From the NCBI RefSeq assembly GCF_000714435.1, contig NZ_JJMW01000029.1, positions 33,363 to 97,362 of the forward strand: 64,000 nt of DNA, given 5' to 3'. A program made the translations under genes and the position numbers. Each line of letters opens with the position of its first letter. Within the stretch, counting starts at the first letter, position 1. Below the pieces are notes generated by a model. That model had not been told where the DNA came from and made no database searches. It worked only from the letters and a program-made list of their open reading frames with translations. The stretch is from Exiguobacterium alkaliphilum 12/1. Lineage in GTDB: Bacteria; Bacillota; Bacilli; Exiguobacteriales; Exiguobacteriaceae. Of this stretch, positions 34,178 through 42,217 are shown in pieces.

Positions 34178-34181
34178 CGAT

Positions 34182-34207
34182 AAAGGTCGCCCCGCGGGGC
34201 GACCTTT
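34182..34207. terminator. Bidirectional intrinsic terminator
   Basis: Perfect stem AAAGGTCGCCCCG / CGGGGCGACCTTT between the SDR and a convergent GNAT gene. Confidence 0.85.
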
Positions 34208-34997
34208 ATTTGAGGATCGGGCTTTTCATGACAGCTTTTTGATAAAACGGTTGGAAGCCGAGCCGCTCCATGTTGCGACCCGAAGTCGAGTCGACTTTCG
34301 TCGTCACCGTCACGTACTGACAACCGGACGCTTTCGCCTGGGCGATGCGTTCGAGAATCAATTGCGTCTGATAGCCTTTCCCGCGATAAGCCGGAATCGT
34401 GCTCGTCAGGAACAGCTCACCCATGCCGTCCTGAACGGCAAGGATGCCGCCCGCCACCGCATTGCCGCCTTCACGGACGAGAAACGCCTGATTTTCTGGT
34501 AACGCATAAAACCCTTTCGCCGTATCGACCGTCTCTTGCAAAATCGTCCCCGTCTCGGCGAAGCCAGCCGCGACGGCACGCGCCCATTCATTGACGTTGT
34601 CGGCATCGACCCGTTCGACTTCTTGGGCCGGGGCCGCCTCCATCTCCGTTACGTCCAACAGCCAGACGTCGAGAAAATGATCGAGCGTGTAGTTCCGTTC
34701 CTGGAGCAACCGGATGAGCGACATATCCGCGAGCGGACACACCTCGACGTGGAGCCGGGACACATTTTTTCCGCGCACCCACTTCTCCATCTGATGCAAA
34801 TCATAAAAACTCGTCGGACGATTCAAGCCGAAGCCAACAGCAAAACTCATATTGCCCATCCGGAAGACGTGTCCTTTGTTTTCAACAATCAATTCTGAAC
34901 CTTCATAGGGAGGGGTTTGTTTACGGTGCCGAATATAAGCAGACGTCCCTTCCGCTTTGATGCGTTCGATTCGTCTGGCCAATTCTAAGCGTTTCAT
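34206..34997 (-). CDS. GNAT-family N-acetyltransferase
   Basis: A 263-residue protein whose C-terminal half is a GNAT domain: LFLTSTIPAYRGKGYQTQLI and KVDSTSGRNMERLGFQPFYQ. The N-terminal half is probably a divergent GNAT or substrate-recognition domain. ATG at 34997 after GAGGGA. Substrate unknown. Confidence 0.82.
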   Translation of the reverse strand: MKRLELARRIERIKAEGTSAYIRHRKQTPPYEGSELIVENKGHVFRMGNMSFAVGFGLNRPTSFYDLHQMEKWVRGKNVSRLHVEVCPLADMSLIRLLQERNYTLDHFLDVWLLDVTEMEAAPAQEVERVDADNVNEWARAVAAGFAETGTILQETVDTAKGFYALPENQAFLVREGGNAVAGGILAVQDGMGELFLTSTIPAYRGKGYQTQLILERIAQAKASGCQYVTVTTKVDSTSGRNMERLGFQPFYQKAVMKSPILK

Positions 34998-35077
34998 CTC
35001 AATCCCTCCCTTTACTCTGTCTCGAGTGTAGCACATTTCATCTCGGAACAGATTGTGATTCCGTTACAGGTCCAGGA

Positions 35078-36145
35078 CTATAACCGAACCTCGTCGACAA
35101 CGAATGAAGAAGACCCTTCAATCTCTTCGATGAAATGTGACCCGAACAGCATCGCCGGCGTGAAACTGCCCGGGATGATATGCCCCGAATGAACGAGACG
35201 CTTGACGACGGCGAGCGCCCCGTTCACGGTGAAGGCATACGTGCTCGCCGTCTTGATCCGGACGATCACTTTTCGACCCGAGGCGTTCGTCGCCTCACCC
35301 CAGACGTGCGTCGAGGACCGCGCTCGCTCCGACTCGTCCGGTCCCGTCACATGTTCATCGACGTAGCGGAGCAGTTTCCCTTGTACCACGTCGCTGCCGA
35401 GAATTGGGCCGAACCACGCCAAAAGCCGCGCGCCATAGGCATAGACAGGCGGAACCGGCACCCACGTCGTGATGTTCGGGATGCCTGTCGTGTAGAAAGC
35501 TGTCGAGACGTCGCCCCACGGTATGGCGATGGCCGTCTTTTTCCCTCGTCCGAAGTCGATGTGACGCCGTTTCGCCCCAAGCGGGAATGGCGTCAATTCT
35601 CCATCTTTCCGCTCGGCACTGCTCGACCCGAGACCGCGGATGGCTGTTTTCAGCGTCCCGCGCGAGATGCCGGACGCCGCCGAGAAGCCAAGGGCGAGGT
35701 TCGTCGCGTCGGGCATGAGTTCTTTTAATTTTCGCGCCACGCAGTCGGTCGGGATGACGTCGAACCCGACACCGGAACAGAGCAACACGCCTGCTTCTTG
35801 TGCAAGTTTGGCCCGTTTTTTCGAGTGGATGTATTCGAACACCTCGATTTCCCCGGTAATATCGAGGTAATGTGTATGTGAGGCGAGACACGCCTCGACC
35901 ATCGGCTGACTCGTATCGGTGAACGGACCGGCACAATGGAGCACGAGGTCGATATCTTTTAACGTCTCCGTCGCCTTGTCGACGGATAGACTAAAGATGC
36001 GTGTCTCACACCCGAGTTCTTGACCGAGGCGTTCGATTTCTTCGGCGCGTCTTCCGGCGAGCACAGGTGTCAATCCTTCCTTCACCGCTTGACGGGCAAT
36101 CAGTTCACCCGTATAACCGTTCGCGCCATAAATCATCCATTTCAT
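35078..36145 (-). CDS. Saccharopine dehydrogenase-like NAD(P)-binding oxidoreductase
   Basis: A 355-residue protein starting MKWMIYGANGYTGELIARQA, with AGRRAEEIERLGQELG, the LHCAGPFTDTSQPMVEACL block and VGFDVIPTDCVARKL. These are the signatures of the saccharopine-dehydrogenase-like/trans-acting enoyl reductase family. The reaction is not known for these stand-alone members. ATG at 36145 after AAGGAGG. Confidence 0.9.
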   Translation of the reverse strand: MKWMIYGANGYTGELIARQAVKEGLTPVLAGRRAEEIERLGQELGCETRIFSLSVDKATETLKDIDLVLHCAGPFTDTSQPMVEACLASHTHYLDITGEIEVFEYIHSKKRAKLAQEAGVLLCSGVGFDVIPTDCVARKLKELMPDATNLALGFSAASGISRGTLKTAIRGLGSSSAERKDGELTPFPLGAKRRHIDFGRGKKTAIAIPWGDVSTAFYTTGIPNITTWVPVPPVYAYGARLLAWFGPILGSDVVQGKLLRYVDEHVTGPDESERARSSTHVWGEATNASGRKVIVRIKTASTYAFTVNGALAVVKRLVHSGHIIPGSFTPAMLFGSHFIEEIEGSSSFVVDEVRL

Positions 36146-36240
36146 CGTTGTTCCTCCTTCAATAATTATGTATCTTCTCTTCTTCCCTTCTTTCACAGAC
36201 GATACACGACAGCAATCCAATTGAAAAGAACACAAAAAAA

Positions 36241-36260
36241 CCAGCCTATGAAAAGGCTGG
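36241..36260 (-). terminator. Intrinsic terminator of the mhq-like operon
   Basis: Stem CCAGCCT / AGGCTGG with seven A on the left, which makes a T-run on the minus strand, just after the FMN reductase gene. Confidence 0.85.
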
Positions 36261-36272
36261 TCGATCGATCTA

Positions 36273-36845
36273 TTAGTTGTTTGCAGCTTCGATGCCTTCT
36301 GCCGCTTTGGCACGGACCGACTGCATCGCTTCTGTCCATGGGACGAGCTGGTCGAGCATATCGTTCACTGATTGAACTTGGACGTCTTTCGGTGCGAAGT
36401 GCGTCCCGTTCTCGAAGTCTGTGAAGAGCGAGAGCGCCGGGTGGACACGGACGTGGGCGATTAAGAGTTCGCTCAACACGCCGCGTAAGTGTTCCGTCGC
36501 ACGCGCGCCGCCGACCGAACCGTATGAGACGATCCCGGCTGCTTTATTGTGCCATTCGTCGCGTAAGTAATCGAGAGCGTTTTTGAGCGCGCCTGTGATC
36601 GAGTGGTTGTATTCTTGGACGATGAAAACGAAACCGTCCATCTCTGCGATTTTTTCAGACCAAGCGCCAGCACCTGTCGCGTCGCCGCCCGGCTCTCCGA
36701 GGAGCGGCAAGCTGTAGTCTGCGATATCGATGATTTCATAGTTCGCGTCACCGCGTTTGTCTGCGAGTTCTTTCACCCATTCTCCGACTTGCGGACTGAC
36801 GCGTCCTTCACGAGTCGATCCGAGTACGATTCCAATTTTCAACAT
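36273..36845 (-). CDS. NADPH-dependent FMN reductase
   Basis: A 190-residue flavodoxin-like reductase with the FMN motif IGIVLGSTREGRVSPQVGEW, the family mark EYNHSITGALKNALDYLRDE and YGSVGGARATEHLR. Such enzymes reduce quinones, azo compounds or chromate. I chose the ATG at 36845 with AAGGAGG; another ATG at 36911 overlapping the dioxygenase stop would add 22 residues, but its GAGGGA touches the codon. It is the last gene of the quinone-stress unit. Confidence 0.88.
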   Translation of the reverse strand: MLKIGIVLGSTREGRVSPQVGEWVKELADKRGDANYEIIDIADYSLPLLGEPGGDATGAGAWSEKIAEMDGFVFIVQEYNHSITGALKNALDYLRDEWHNKAAGIVSYGSVGGARATEHLRGVLSELLIAHVRVHPALSLFTDFENGTHFAPKDVQVQSVNDMLDQLVPWTEAMQSVRAKAAEGIEAANN

Positions 36846-36907
36846 GTTAGTTCCTCCTTGTGAGTTGGCTGGTTCTTCTTGTTTACCAAATAAACGATTT
36901 AAAAAGC

Positions 36908-37900
36908 TCATTTCATTCCCTCATATTCTTTCTCAAACGTTTTTGTACTTCTGACCGTATCGATCGGTCGAACCATAGCTTCAATCTGTTCCCGTTTCGG
37001 TTCTAAGAACGGCGGGAGTGACAATTTCTCACCGACCGTCTCGTACGGCTCATCGCCCATGAACCCTGGTCCGTCCGTTGCCCATTCGAACAGGATTTGC
37101 GGCGCGACGCGTGCGTAAGACGATTCGAAGAAGAAGCGGTCGACATAGCCTGACGTCGGTAACCCGAACTGTTGCAATCGTGCCGTCCATTCATCGAGGA
37201 CACTGCGGTCATCGACACGGAACGCGACGTGGTGCACGGTTCCGAACCCTTGGCGCGCGACTGGTGACGTCTCGTCATGGATGACGATGACTTGCGCTCC
37301 GTTTCCACCCTCACCTCCTTCAAAGAGATGCGCATCGCCTTCTTGTCCGATTTCTTCGAACAACATGACTTGCTCCATCACTTGTTTGAAATACGTAAAG
37401 TCCGCGATGCGGATAAAGATTGGACCGAGGCCCGTGATCGCGTATTCGAGCGGGACCGGTCCGTTTTGCCACGGTTCCCCTGAGGCGACACCGCTGTTGA
37501 ACTCATCTGAGATGAGTTGGTACGCCTGATCGTCAAAGTCGACGAATGCGAGCGTCTTTTTACCGAATTGCTCAGTGATGCCTTCATGCTTCACGCCGAG
37601 GCGGTCGAAGCGGCGCACCCAATACGTGAGGGCTTCATCGGTCGGGACGCGGAATGACGTCTTCGCGATTTCGTTCGTCCCGTGCACGCCTTTTGGGATC
37701 CCCGGAAAATCAAAGAACGTCATATCCGTTCCGGCACTCCCCTTATCGTCGGCGAAAAATAAGTGATACGTCTGGATGTCGTCTTGGTTGACCGTCTTTT
37801 TAACGAGACGCATTCCAAGGACGTTCGTAAAGAAGTCATAGTTCTTCTCGGCGCTACTCGTAATCGCCGTCACGTGGTGGATTCCTTTTACATGGTTCAT
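36908..37900 (-). CDS. Ring-cleaving dioxygenase of the MhqA/MhqO (VOC) type
   Basis: A 330-residue protein with two glyoxalase/VOC modules: MNHVKGIHHVTAITSSAEKN at the start, and GTVHHVAFRVDD in the second half, which places metal-binding histidines, with FEWATDGPGF near the end. It corresponds to the hydroquinone-specific dioxygenases MhqA/MhqO of B. subtilis, controlled by MhqR. Here an MhqR-like gene lies directly upstream and an operator-like palindrome lies 19-34 bases before the ATG. Confidence 0.9.
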   Translation of the reverse strand: MNHVKGIHHVTAITSSAEKNYDFFTNVLGMRLVKKTVNQDDIQTYHLFFADDKGSAGTDMTFFDFPGIPKGVHGTNEIAKTSFRVPTDEALTYWVRRFDRLGVKHEGITEQFGKKTLAFVDFDDQAYQLISDEFNSGVASGEPWQNGPVPLEYAITGLGPIFIRIADFTYFKQVMEQVMLFEEIGQEGDAHLFEGGEGGNGAQVIVIHDETSPVARQGFGTVHHVAFRVDDRSVLDEWTARLQQFGLPTSGYVDRFFFESSYARVAPQILFEWATDGPGFMGDEPYETVGEKLSLPPFLEPKREQIEAMVRPIDTVRSTKTFEKEYEGMK

Positions 37901-37918
37901 CGTAATCGCTCCTTCAAA

Positions 37919-37934
37919 ATCTTGATTTCGAGAT
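37919..37934. promoter_or_regulatory. MhqR-type operator before the dioxygenase gene
   Basis: ATCTTGATTTCGAGAT is an imperfect palindrome (ATCTTGA / TCGAGAT) very like the published B. subtilis MhqR site with ATCT...AGAT arms. It lies between the regulator stop and the dioxygenase start. Confidence 0.7.
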
Positions 37935-37936
37935 AA

Positions 37937-38371
37937 TTAATTAAAATTTTTTGACGCTTCGGCGCGTTTGCCAATCGTCTTCAATTGAGTAATCGTGTCT
38001 GCTAAATCGAGTCCGTCGAACAGATCGTCCATCCGTTGTTCATGAGCTGGAAAGATGCGCGACATGAGGGCGTCACCTTCATCAGTTAGCGCCGCATACG
38101 TAACGCGCCGGTCGCTCGGACATGCTTTGCGAATCAAGTATCCTTTCGCTTCGAGCCGGTCGACGATGTACGTCATGCTCCCGCTCGTTAATAACACTTT
38201 TTTGCCGATTGTTTGAATCGGTTGATCGCCTTTATGATACAACAGTTCGAGCACCGAGAATTCGGTCGGGTTCAGCCCGTACTCGGCGACTTCGTGCTTG
38301 ACCACGTCTTGAATCGATTGCGAGGCCCGAAGCAACACCGTGATGGCTTTTAACGTTTGCCGTTGTTCCAT
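37937..38371 (-). CDS. mhqR: MarR-family regulator, MhqR-like
   Basis: A 144-residue winged-helix regulator with GLNPTEFSVLELLYHKGD, SGSMTYIVDRLEAKGYLIRK and the wing DRRVTYAALTDEG. The combination with a downstream VOC dioxygenase and FMN reductase, and two ATCT-N8-AGAT palindromes at the right places, fits MhqR, which represses genes for detoxifying quinones and catechols. ATG at 38371 after GAGGAGG. Confidence 0.82.
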   Translation of the reverse strand: MEQRQTLKAITVLLRASQSIQDVVKHEVAEYGLNPTEFSVLELLYHKGDQPIQTIGKKVLLTSGSMTYIVDRLEAKGYLIRKACPSDRRVTYAALTDEGDALMSRIFPAHEQRMDDLFDGLDLADTITQLKTIGKRAEASKNFN

Positions 38372-38415
38372 GTGTTCCCCTCCTCTGCTGAGAGAAAACA
38401 ATACTTTAAATTTCA

Positions 38416-38435
38416 TTATCTTTAATTCGAGATAA
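38416..38435. promoter_or_regulatory. MhqR-type operator before mhqR
   Basis: TTATCTTTAATTCGAGATAA carries the arms TTATCT and AGATAA with an inner AATTCG, close to the known MhqR consensus. It is 45 bases upstream of the regulator start, suggesting autorepression. Confidence 0.72.
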
Positions 38436-38481
38436 ATATATCACGAGGAAAAGCGTCGGTCAATCCATTTGCCTGCAAAAA

Positions 38482-38506
38482 AACAGATGATGGAATGTCA
38501 TCTGTT
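38482..38506 (-). terminator. Intrinsic terminator after the GNAT remnant
   Basis: Stem AACAGATGA / TCATCTGTT with a run of A to the left, active on the minus strand. Confidence 0.8.
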
Positions 38507-38762
38507 CACATACGGCGAATGACCGCCATCTCCCGCCCGAAGCGATTGCCTTCATCGACAAATCCCAAGCGTTCATATAATCGATGCACGCCCATGTTAT
38601 CAGGATGATAGCCGACGACGATCGGTTCGGTGCCGAGTCGTCCCCCGTCGGTTATAGCAAGGAAATCGCGTTCGGTTCCATGTACGTCTGTTACGCGTCA
38701 CTCAACGTGAGCTGACAACACGTATAGCAGTTTTGGTCTGTGATTGGTTGCAGTGTGATCAT
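38506..38762 (-). pseudogene. Broken GNAT (BltD/spermidine acetyltransferase-like) gene
   Basis: The 5' part reads MITLQPITDQNCYTCCQLTL then SDA, a TAA, QTYMEPNAISLL and a second TAA. The 3' part, in the same reading frame after a deletion-type join, gives VGYHPDNMGVHRLYERLGF and ends MAVIRRM-stop. These are the two ends of a BltD-type GNAT whose centre with the acetyl-CoA loop is missing. At about 85 codons it is roughly half of a normal 150-residue gene. Confidence 0.75.
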
Positions 38763-38772
38763 TCGGTTCTCC

Positions 38773-39903
38773 TTAGTCATACGTCTCGTCCAAGTTACGC
38801 GCGTAAAACGCGATGGCGCGACGATACCGTTTGATGCTGTCATCCGGATTCGGGTTTGCGAGCAGTTCGAGCAACGTGCCGGTCGCTTCACTGTGACGTC
38901 CGAGGTTGTAACGGGTCATCGCTTGGAACGCTTTGAGCGCCCCGATGTCCGGAAACTGTTCAATCGCTTTCGTGAACAACTCTTCGGCATCCTCGTAGCG
39001 GCCGAGCGCCCGGTACGTGCTGCCGAGCCCGATGTATGTCTCCCGTAACTCGTCTCCGGCGAGGCCGAGGCGAATCGCCCGTTCGTAGTGTGGGACAGCT
39101 TGTCGCTCTTCCCCAAGTGCGTCATAACACCAGGCGCAATGGGCGTGCAGGCGCGGATTCTTCTCGTCTTGACGCAGCAACATGAGGAGCAGTTGTTTGG
39201 CACGTTCGAGCTCCCCGTTCTCCCGGAGGCGAATCGCCTCGTCGAGTCCTTTCTCTTCCGTACGGACCGGCACTTGCAAGTCGCTCAACTCATCGAGCCA
39301 CGTCTGCAGTGCTTCGTAAAACCGGCCGACGTGCACCCCGTCGACGAGGGCATGGTGAGCTTGGACGGAGAGTGGGATCATCATTCGGTCACCCGTTGCC
39401 GTGAACTTTCCCCAGGCGATGCGTGGGACGCTATCGTGCTTCTCGTCGTTGATCGGATGGCTGATACTCGTGAACGACACCCACGGCACACTCGTGATGA
39501 AGAGCAAATCATCCGACTCCTCGTCTCCGACGTAGACGTTTCGCTTCGCCTCCTCCATTCGTGCCGCAACAGTTTCCATAAACGCGGGGAACGACTCTTT
39601 GAACGAGACGGTACAAAAGTTGAACACGTCCCCGTCCATCATGACGGTGAACGACGGATGAACGACGTCATGCTCGACGACGGTCTCTCCGCGCATCCGG
39701 TATCGAAACTCCGGAATCGTGTTCGCCGTCTTGACCACACCGTATAAGAACAGCTTGAAAAACGATTGTCCGGTTGTCTTCGCATGCGTATGTAATTTTG
39801 TGACGTCGAGCGTCGCCGTCACGTTAAAGTGCGGGGCGGCGAACGCCTTGAAAAACTCGTAATGCTTCTTTCGTGGCCACGTATCGATGTCAATCTGTTT
39901 CAT
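38773..39903 (-). CDS. Type-A chloramphenicol acetyltransferase-like domain fused to a TPR domain
   Basis: A 376-residue protein. Residues 1-212 match the CAT fold: MKQIDIDTWPRKKHYEFF start, FRYRMRGETVVEHDVVHPSF, TSVPWVSFTSISHP and the active-site histidine segment QAHHALVDGVHVGRFYEAL at about 182-199. Residues about 219-376 form TPR repeats (DEAIRLRENGELERAKQLLL, GLGSTYRALGRYEDAEELF) of the TPR_5 type. Ordinary CATs have about 220 residues. Fusion is in frame without an internal start near the junction that has a good ribosome site. Whether it modifies chloramphenicol is unknown. Confidence 0.85.
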   Translation of the reverse strand: MKQIDIDTWPRKKHYEFFKAFAAPHFNVTATLDVTKLHTHAKTTGQSFFKLFLYGVVKTANTIPEFRYRMRGETVVEHDVVHPSFTVMMDGDVFNFCTVSFKESFPAFMETVAARMEEAKRNVYVGDEESDDLLFITSVPWVSFTSISHPINDEKHDSVPRIAWGKFTATGDRMMIPLSVQAHHALVDGVHVGRFYEALQTWLDELSDLQVPVRTEEKGLDEAIRLRENGELERAKQLLLMLLRQDEKNPRLHAHCAWCYDALGEERQAVPHYERAIRLGLAGDELRETYIGLGSTYRALGRYEDAEELFTKAIEQFPDIGALKAFQAMTRYNLGRHSEATGTLLELLANPNPDDSIKRYRRAIAFYARNLDETYD

Positions 39904-39953
39904 GGTTCATCTCCCTGCGCTTTTCTTTCACTGTATCAAAGGAAGCCGCGCGT

Positions 39954-40493
39954 TCAAAGCATTTGCTTCAAGGTCTCGTAATGCCCTTGTGCAAGGTCAA
40001 AGTAGACGAAGTCGTTTCGTTCGATCCGCTTGAGCGTCTCTTCAAAATCGTGCCATCCTTTCGCAACGAGCTCCGGCGTCAACTCGCCAGTCAGCCTCGC
40101 TTCTTCAAACTCGTCCTCGTCTTTCCGGACGACGTCCCCGTTCGGGAAGACCAAGATGTCGAGCAACAAGTCGTCCATATAGGGAATTCCGTCCTCATAG
40201 CCAATCGCCTCGACGATATCGATGTACCACTGGACGATGTGGCCCGAATCATCAAACATGACCGTCACTCCGAACGGTTCATTGTCCGGGAAATATTGGA
40301 GCCACGCATAGCCGACGTCGGCCACGATGAATTCCTCTCCGTTATGTTGCTTATACTGCGGGGCCCGGACCGCATCGATTTGAAACAAGGCGACCGTCCC
40401 TGAGAAATGTTCGTCATGGACGTCCATCTGGGCATAGCGGTGCTCAAGAATCCGCTCCCAGTCCCGTCGATTGGCAAATTTTCGTTTTGGCAT
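39954..40493 (-). CDS. DUF402-domain protein
   Basis: A 179-residue protein with the DUF402 core GYAWLQYFPDNEPFGVTVMF, WYIDIVEAIGYEDGIPYMDD and LLLDILVFPNGDVVRKDEDE. Family members include the nucleoside phosphatase Ntdp of Staphylococcus and the FAU-1-type RNA-binding proteins; the acidic residues for metal binding are present. ATG at 40493 after AAGGAG. Confidence 0.88.
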   Translation of the reverse strand: MPKRKFANRRDWERILEHRYAQMDVHDEHFSGTVALFQIDAVRAPQYKQHNGEEFIVADVGYAWLQYFPDNEPFGVTVMFDDSGHIVQWYIDIVEAIGYEDGIPYMDDLLLDILVFPNGDVVRKDEDEFEEARLTGELTPELVAKGWHDFEETLKRIERNDFVYFDLAQGHYETLKQML

Positions 40494-40525
40494 CGTACTC
40501 GCTCCTTCATAGCTCGTTTGCTTTA

Positions 40526-40579
40526 ACAGTTCGCCAAAATCCGACAGTTCCCTGTTCAGTCGTACAGATTCTGTTCAGT
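40526..40579. repeat. Short direct repeats upstream of the duplicated-domain lipoprotein
   Basis: ACAGTTC occurs at 40526-40532 and 40544-40550 (18 bases apart), and CTGTTCAGT at 40552-40560 and 40571-40579 (19 bases apart). The spacing of nearly two helical turns suggests protein-binding sites. The whole intergenic interval 40494-40702 holds no other recognised feature. Confidence 0.4.
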
Positions 40580-40702
40580 GAACCTGACCGCCTCACGCCT
40601 TACTACACCCCCAACGAAAACGTGTATAGGTTCTCATCCGTTTCCATCCATGCTACGCTTCTTCATAATAGGTAAAATTTGTATGATTAAAGGGTGAGCA
40701 GC

Positions 40703-41449
40703 ATGACACGTTTATTTATATTCGGGTTGGGCCTACTGTTACTCGCAGGCTGTACCGATCCAATCGAAAAGCCGGTCATTCCAGCGGATTCGAACGAACC
40801 TGGGCCAGAAATCATGAGCGAATGGACACGGGAGGACTTCAAGGACGTCTTCGACCAACACGAAGTCGCCGAAAAATTACTTGAAACCCTCGAGGCGAAC
40901 GGACTCACGCCATTTCGTGAGACGTTCGAACGGGTCGTCATTACTGGTAACGGCATCCACCACACTTATGCAGACGTCTATCCGTTCCAACTCGACGATG
41001 GAACGTACGCCACGGTGTATGAAGACGAGGACGGGTGGATTGCGAACGGGACGGAAGCGATTGCGCCGCTCTTTTGGCAAGAAACGTCGTTCTTACAGTT
41101 CGTCGAGGAAATCGAGAAACGGAAATATGGGACGAGCGCCCCACCGGAAGACGTCACGTTGACGCAAGATGCGTTTCAATCGATTTACGATCGTCACGCC
41201 TATACGTCCGCGCTCATCGTCGAGCTCGACGAATGGGGCGTATCAATCGCCCGCGAGCCGCTTGAGGATGTCATCATCGCCGGGGACGGCGTGACCGAAG
41301 TTACCGCGGATTTGATTGTATTTGAGGTCGAGAGCGGGTATGCCATCGTCTACGACCGAGACGGAGAAATCTTTAAAGGGCCCGAGTCCATCGCGCCACT
41401 GTTCTGGAACGAAACGGATTACAAACATCTGCTCGAGAAGAACGAATGA
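40703..41449 (+). CDS. Lipoprotein with two internal repeats, unknown function
   Basis: A 248-residue lipoprotein; the signal peptide ends LLLLAGC (cysteine about 17). Two copies of an approximately 85-residue unit follow: one from FKDVFDQHEVAEKLLETLEA to EAIAPLFWQETSFLQFVEE, the other from FQSIYDRHAYTSALIVELDE to ESIAPLFWNETDYKHLLEK. The shared IAPLFW(Q/N)ET block is distinctive. No known family recognised. ATG at 40703 is used; AGGGTG lies six bases ahead. Confidence 0.75.
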   Translation: MTRLFIFGLGLLLLAGCTDPIEKPVIPADSNEPGPEIMSEWTREDFKDVFDQHEVAEKLLETLEANGLTPFRETFERVVITGNGIHHTYADVYPFQLDDGTYATVYEDEDGWIANGTEAIAPLFWQETSFLQFVEEIEKRKYGTSAPPEDVTLTQDAFQSIYDRHAYTSALIVELDEWGVSIAREPLEDVIIAGDGVTEVTADLIVFEVESGYAIVYDRDGEIFKGPESIAPLFWNETDYKHLLEKNE

Positions 41450-41475
41450 ATCATCGAACGCTTATGATGACACTA

Positions 41476-41484
41476 TGTTATACT
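41476..41484 (+). promoter_or_regulatory. Candidate extended -10 of the thiW transcript
   Basis: TGTTATACT combines TGn and TATACT 18 bases before the riboswitch starts. No clear -35 is seen. Confidence 0.4.
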
Positions 41485-41501
41485 TAAACGAATAAACGAC
41501 C

Positions 41502-41580
41502 ACTAGGGGAGCCTTCGGGCTGAGACGGCAAACGCCGGACCCTTTGAACCTGATCTGGCTCATACCAGCGTAGGGAAGTG
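41502..41580 (+). ncRNA. TPP riboswitch (THI element) of thiW
   Basis: Landmarks in order: ACTAGGGGAGCC, GGGCTGAGACGG, GGACCCTTTGAACCTGATCT, ACCAGCGTAGGGAAGTGG. This matches the THI-box consensus. It precedes a terminator hairpin and the thiamine transporter gene thiW, so thiamine uptake is switched off when TPP is plentiful. Confidence 0.97.
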
Positions 41581-41601
41581 GCATGGGATTCGTCTGTTCC
41601 A

Positions 41602-41629
41602 CGCCACTTTTCCTTTTGGAGAAGTGGCG
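41602..41629 (+). terminator. Riboswitch-controlled terminator before thiW
   Basis: Stem CGCCACTTTTCC / AGAAGTGGCG followed by TTTTCATTTTG. The aptamer's 3' GAAGTGG can compete with it, which gives a switching mechanism. Confidence 0.8.
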
Positions 41630-41655
41630 TTTTCATTTTGAAAGGAGACTCATTT

Positions 41656-42141
41656 ATGCGTATTCAACAACTCACTTGGATGGCCATGCTCGTCGCCATC
41701 GCGATTATCGGCTCACTGTTCATCTCGATTCCGACCGGAGTCGCCCGGGCTTTCCCGATCCAACATATGGTGAACGTCATCGCAGCTGTTACCGTCGGCC
41801 CGCTCGGTGCCGTCCTCGTCGCCTTTGTGACCGGACTCGTACGGGTCATGACCGGTACCGGCTCCCTACTCGCGTTCCCTGGCGGCATGATTGGTGCACT
41901 TCTCGCCGGAATCTTCTATATGAAGACGAACCGCGTCGCCTTCGCCGCAATCGGTGAAGTGATTGGCACAGGGGTCATCGCCTCGCTCATCGCCGTGCCT
42001 TACGCGAAAATCTTGATGGGGTCTGAGTTCGGCGCGTTCTTCTTTTTCCCGGCCTTTCTCGCTTCGAGTGTGACCGGCGCCTTACTCGGCTGGATTGTGC
42101 TCGCTCGCGTCAAACAGTTGCGTCCTGCTCTCAAACAATAA
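41656..42141 (+). CDS. thiW: ThiW, substrate-binding (S) component of an ECF thiamine-precursor transporter
   Basis: A 161-residue polytopic membrane protein beginning MRIQQLTWMAMLVAIAIIGS with five to six helices, PTGVARAFPIQHMVNVIAAV and LAFPGGMIGALLAGIFY, typical of the ThiW family. ThiW proteins are the S component of energy-coupling-factor transporters, predicted to import the thiazole moiety, and work with a shared EcfA/EcfT module encoded elsewhere. The TPP riboswitch upstream confirms the thiamine link. ATG after AAAGGAG. Confidence 0.93.
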   Translation: MRIQQLTWMAMLVAIAIIGSLFISIPTGVARAFPIQHMVNVIAAVTVGPLGAVLVAFVTGLVRVMTGTGSLLAFPGGMIGALLAGIFYMKTNRVAFAAIGEVIGTGVIASLIAVPYAKILMGSEFGAFFFFPAFLASSVTGALLGWIVLARVKQLRPALKQ

Positions 42142-42217
42142 TTGAGTCGTTTGGCCTCTCCTTTCCATTCAAATCAATGGTAAAATAAGGGTGTATCATT
42201 CGGAAGGAGTGACTGGA

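Noticed and set aside
41583..41957. 124-residue frame beginning just after the TPP aptamer
   Set aside because: It crosses the terminator hairpin and overlaps thiW in another frame; thiW has the ribosome site and membrane-protein pattern.
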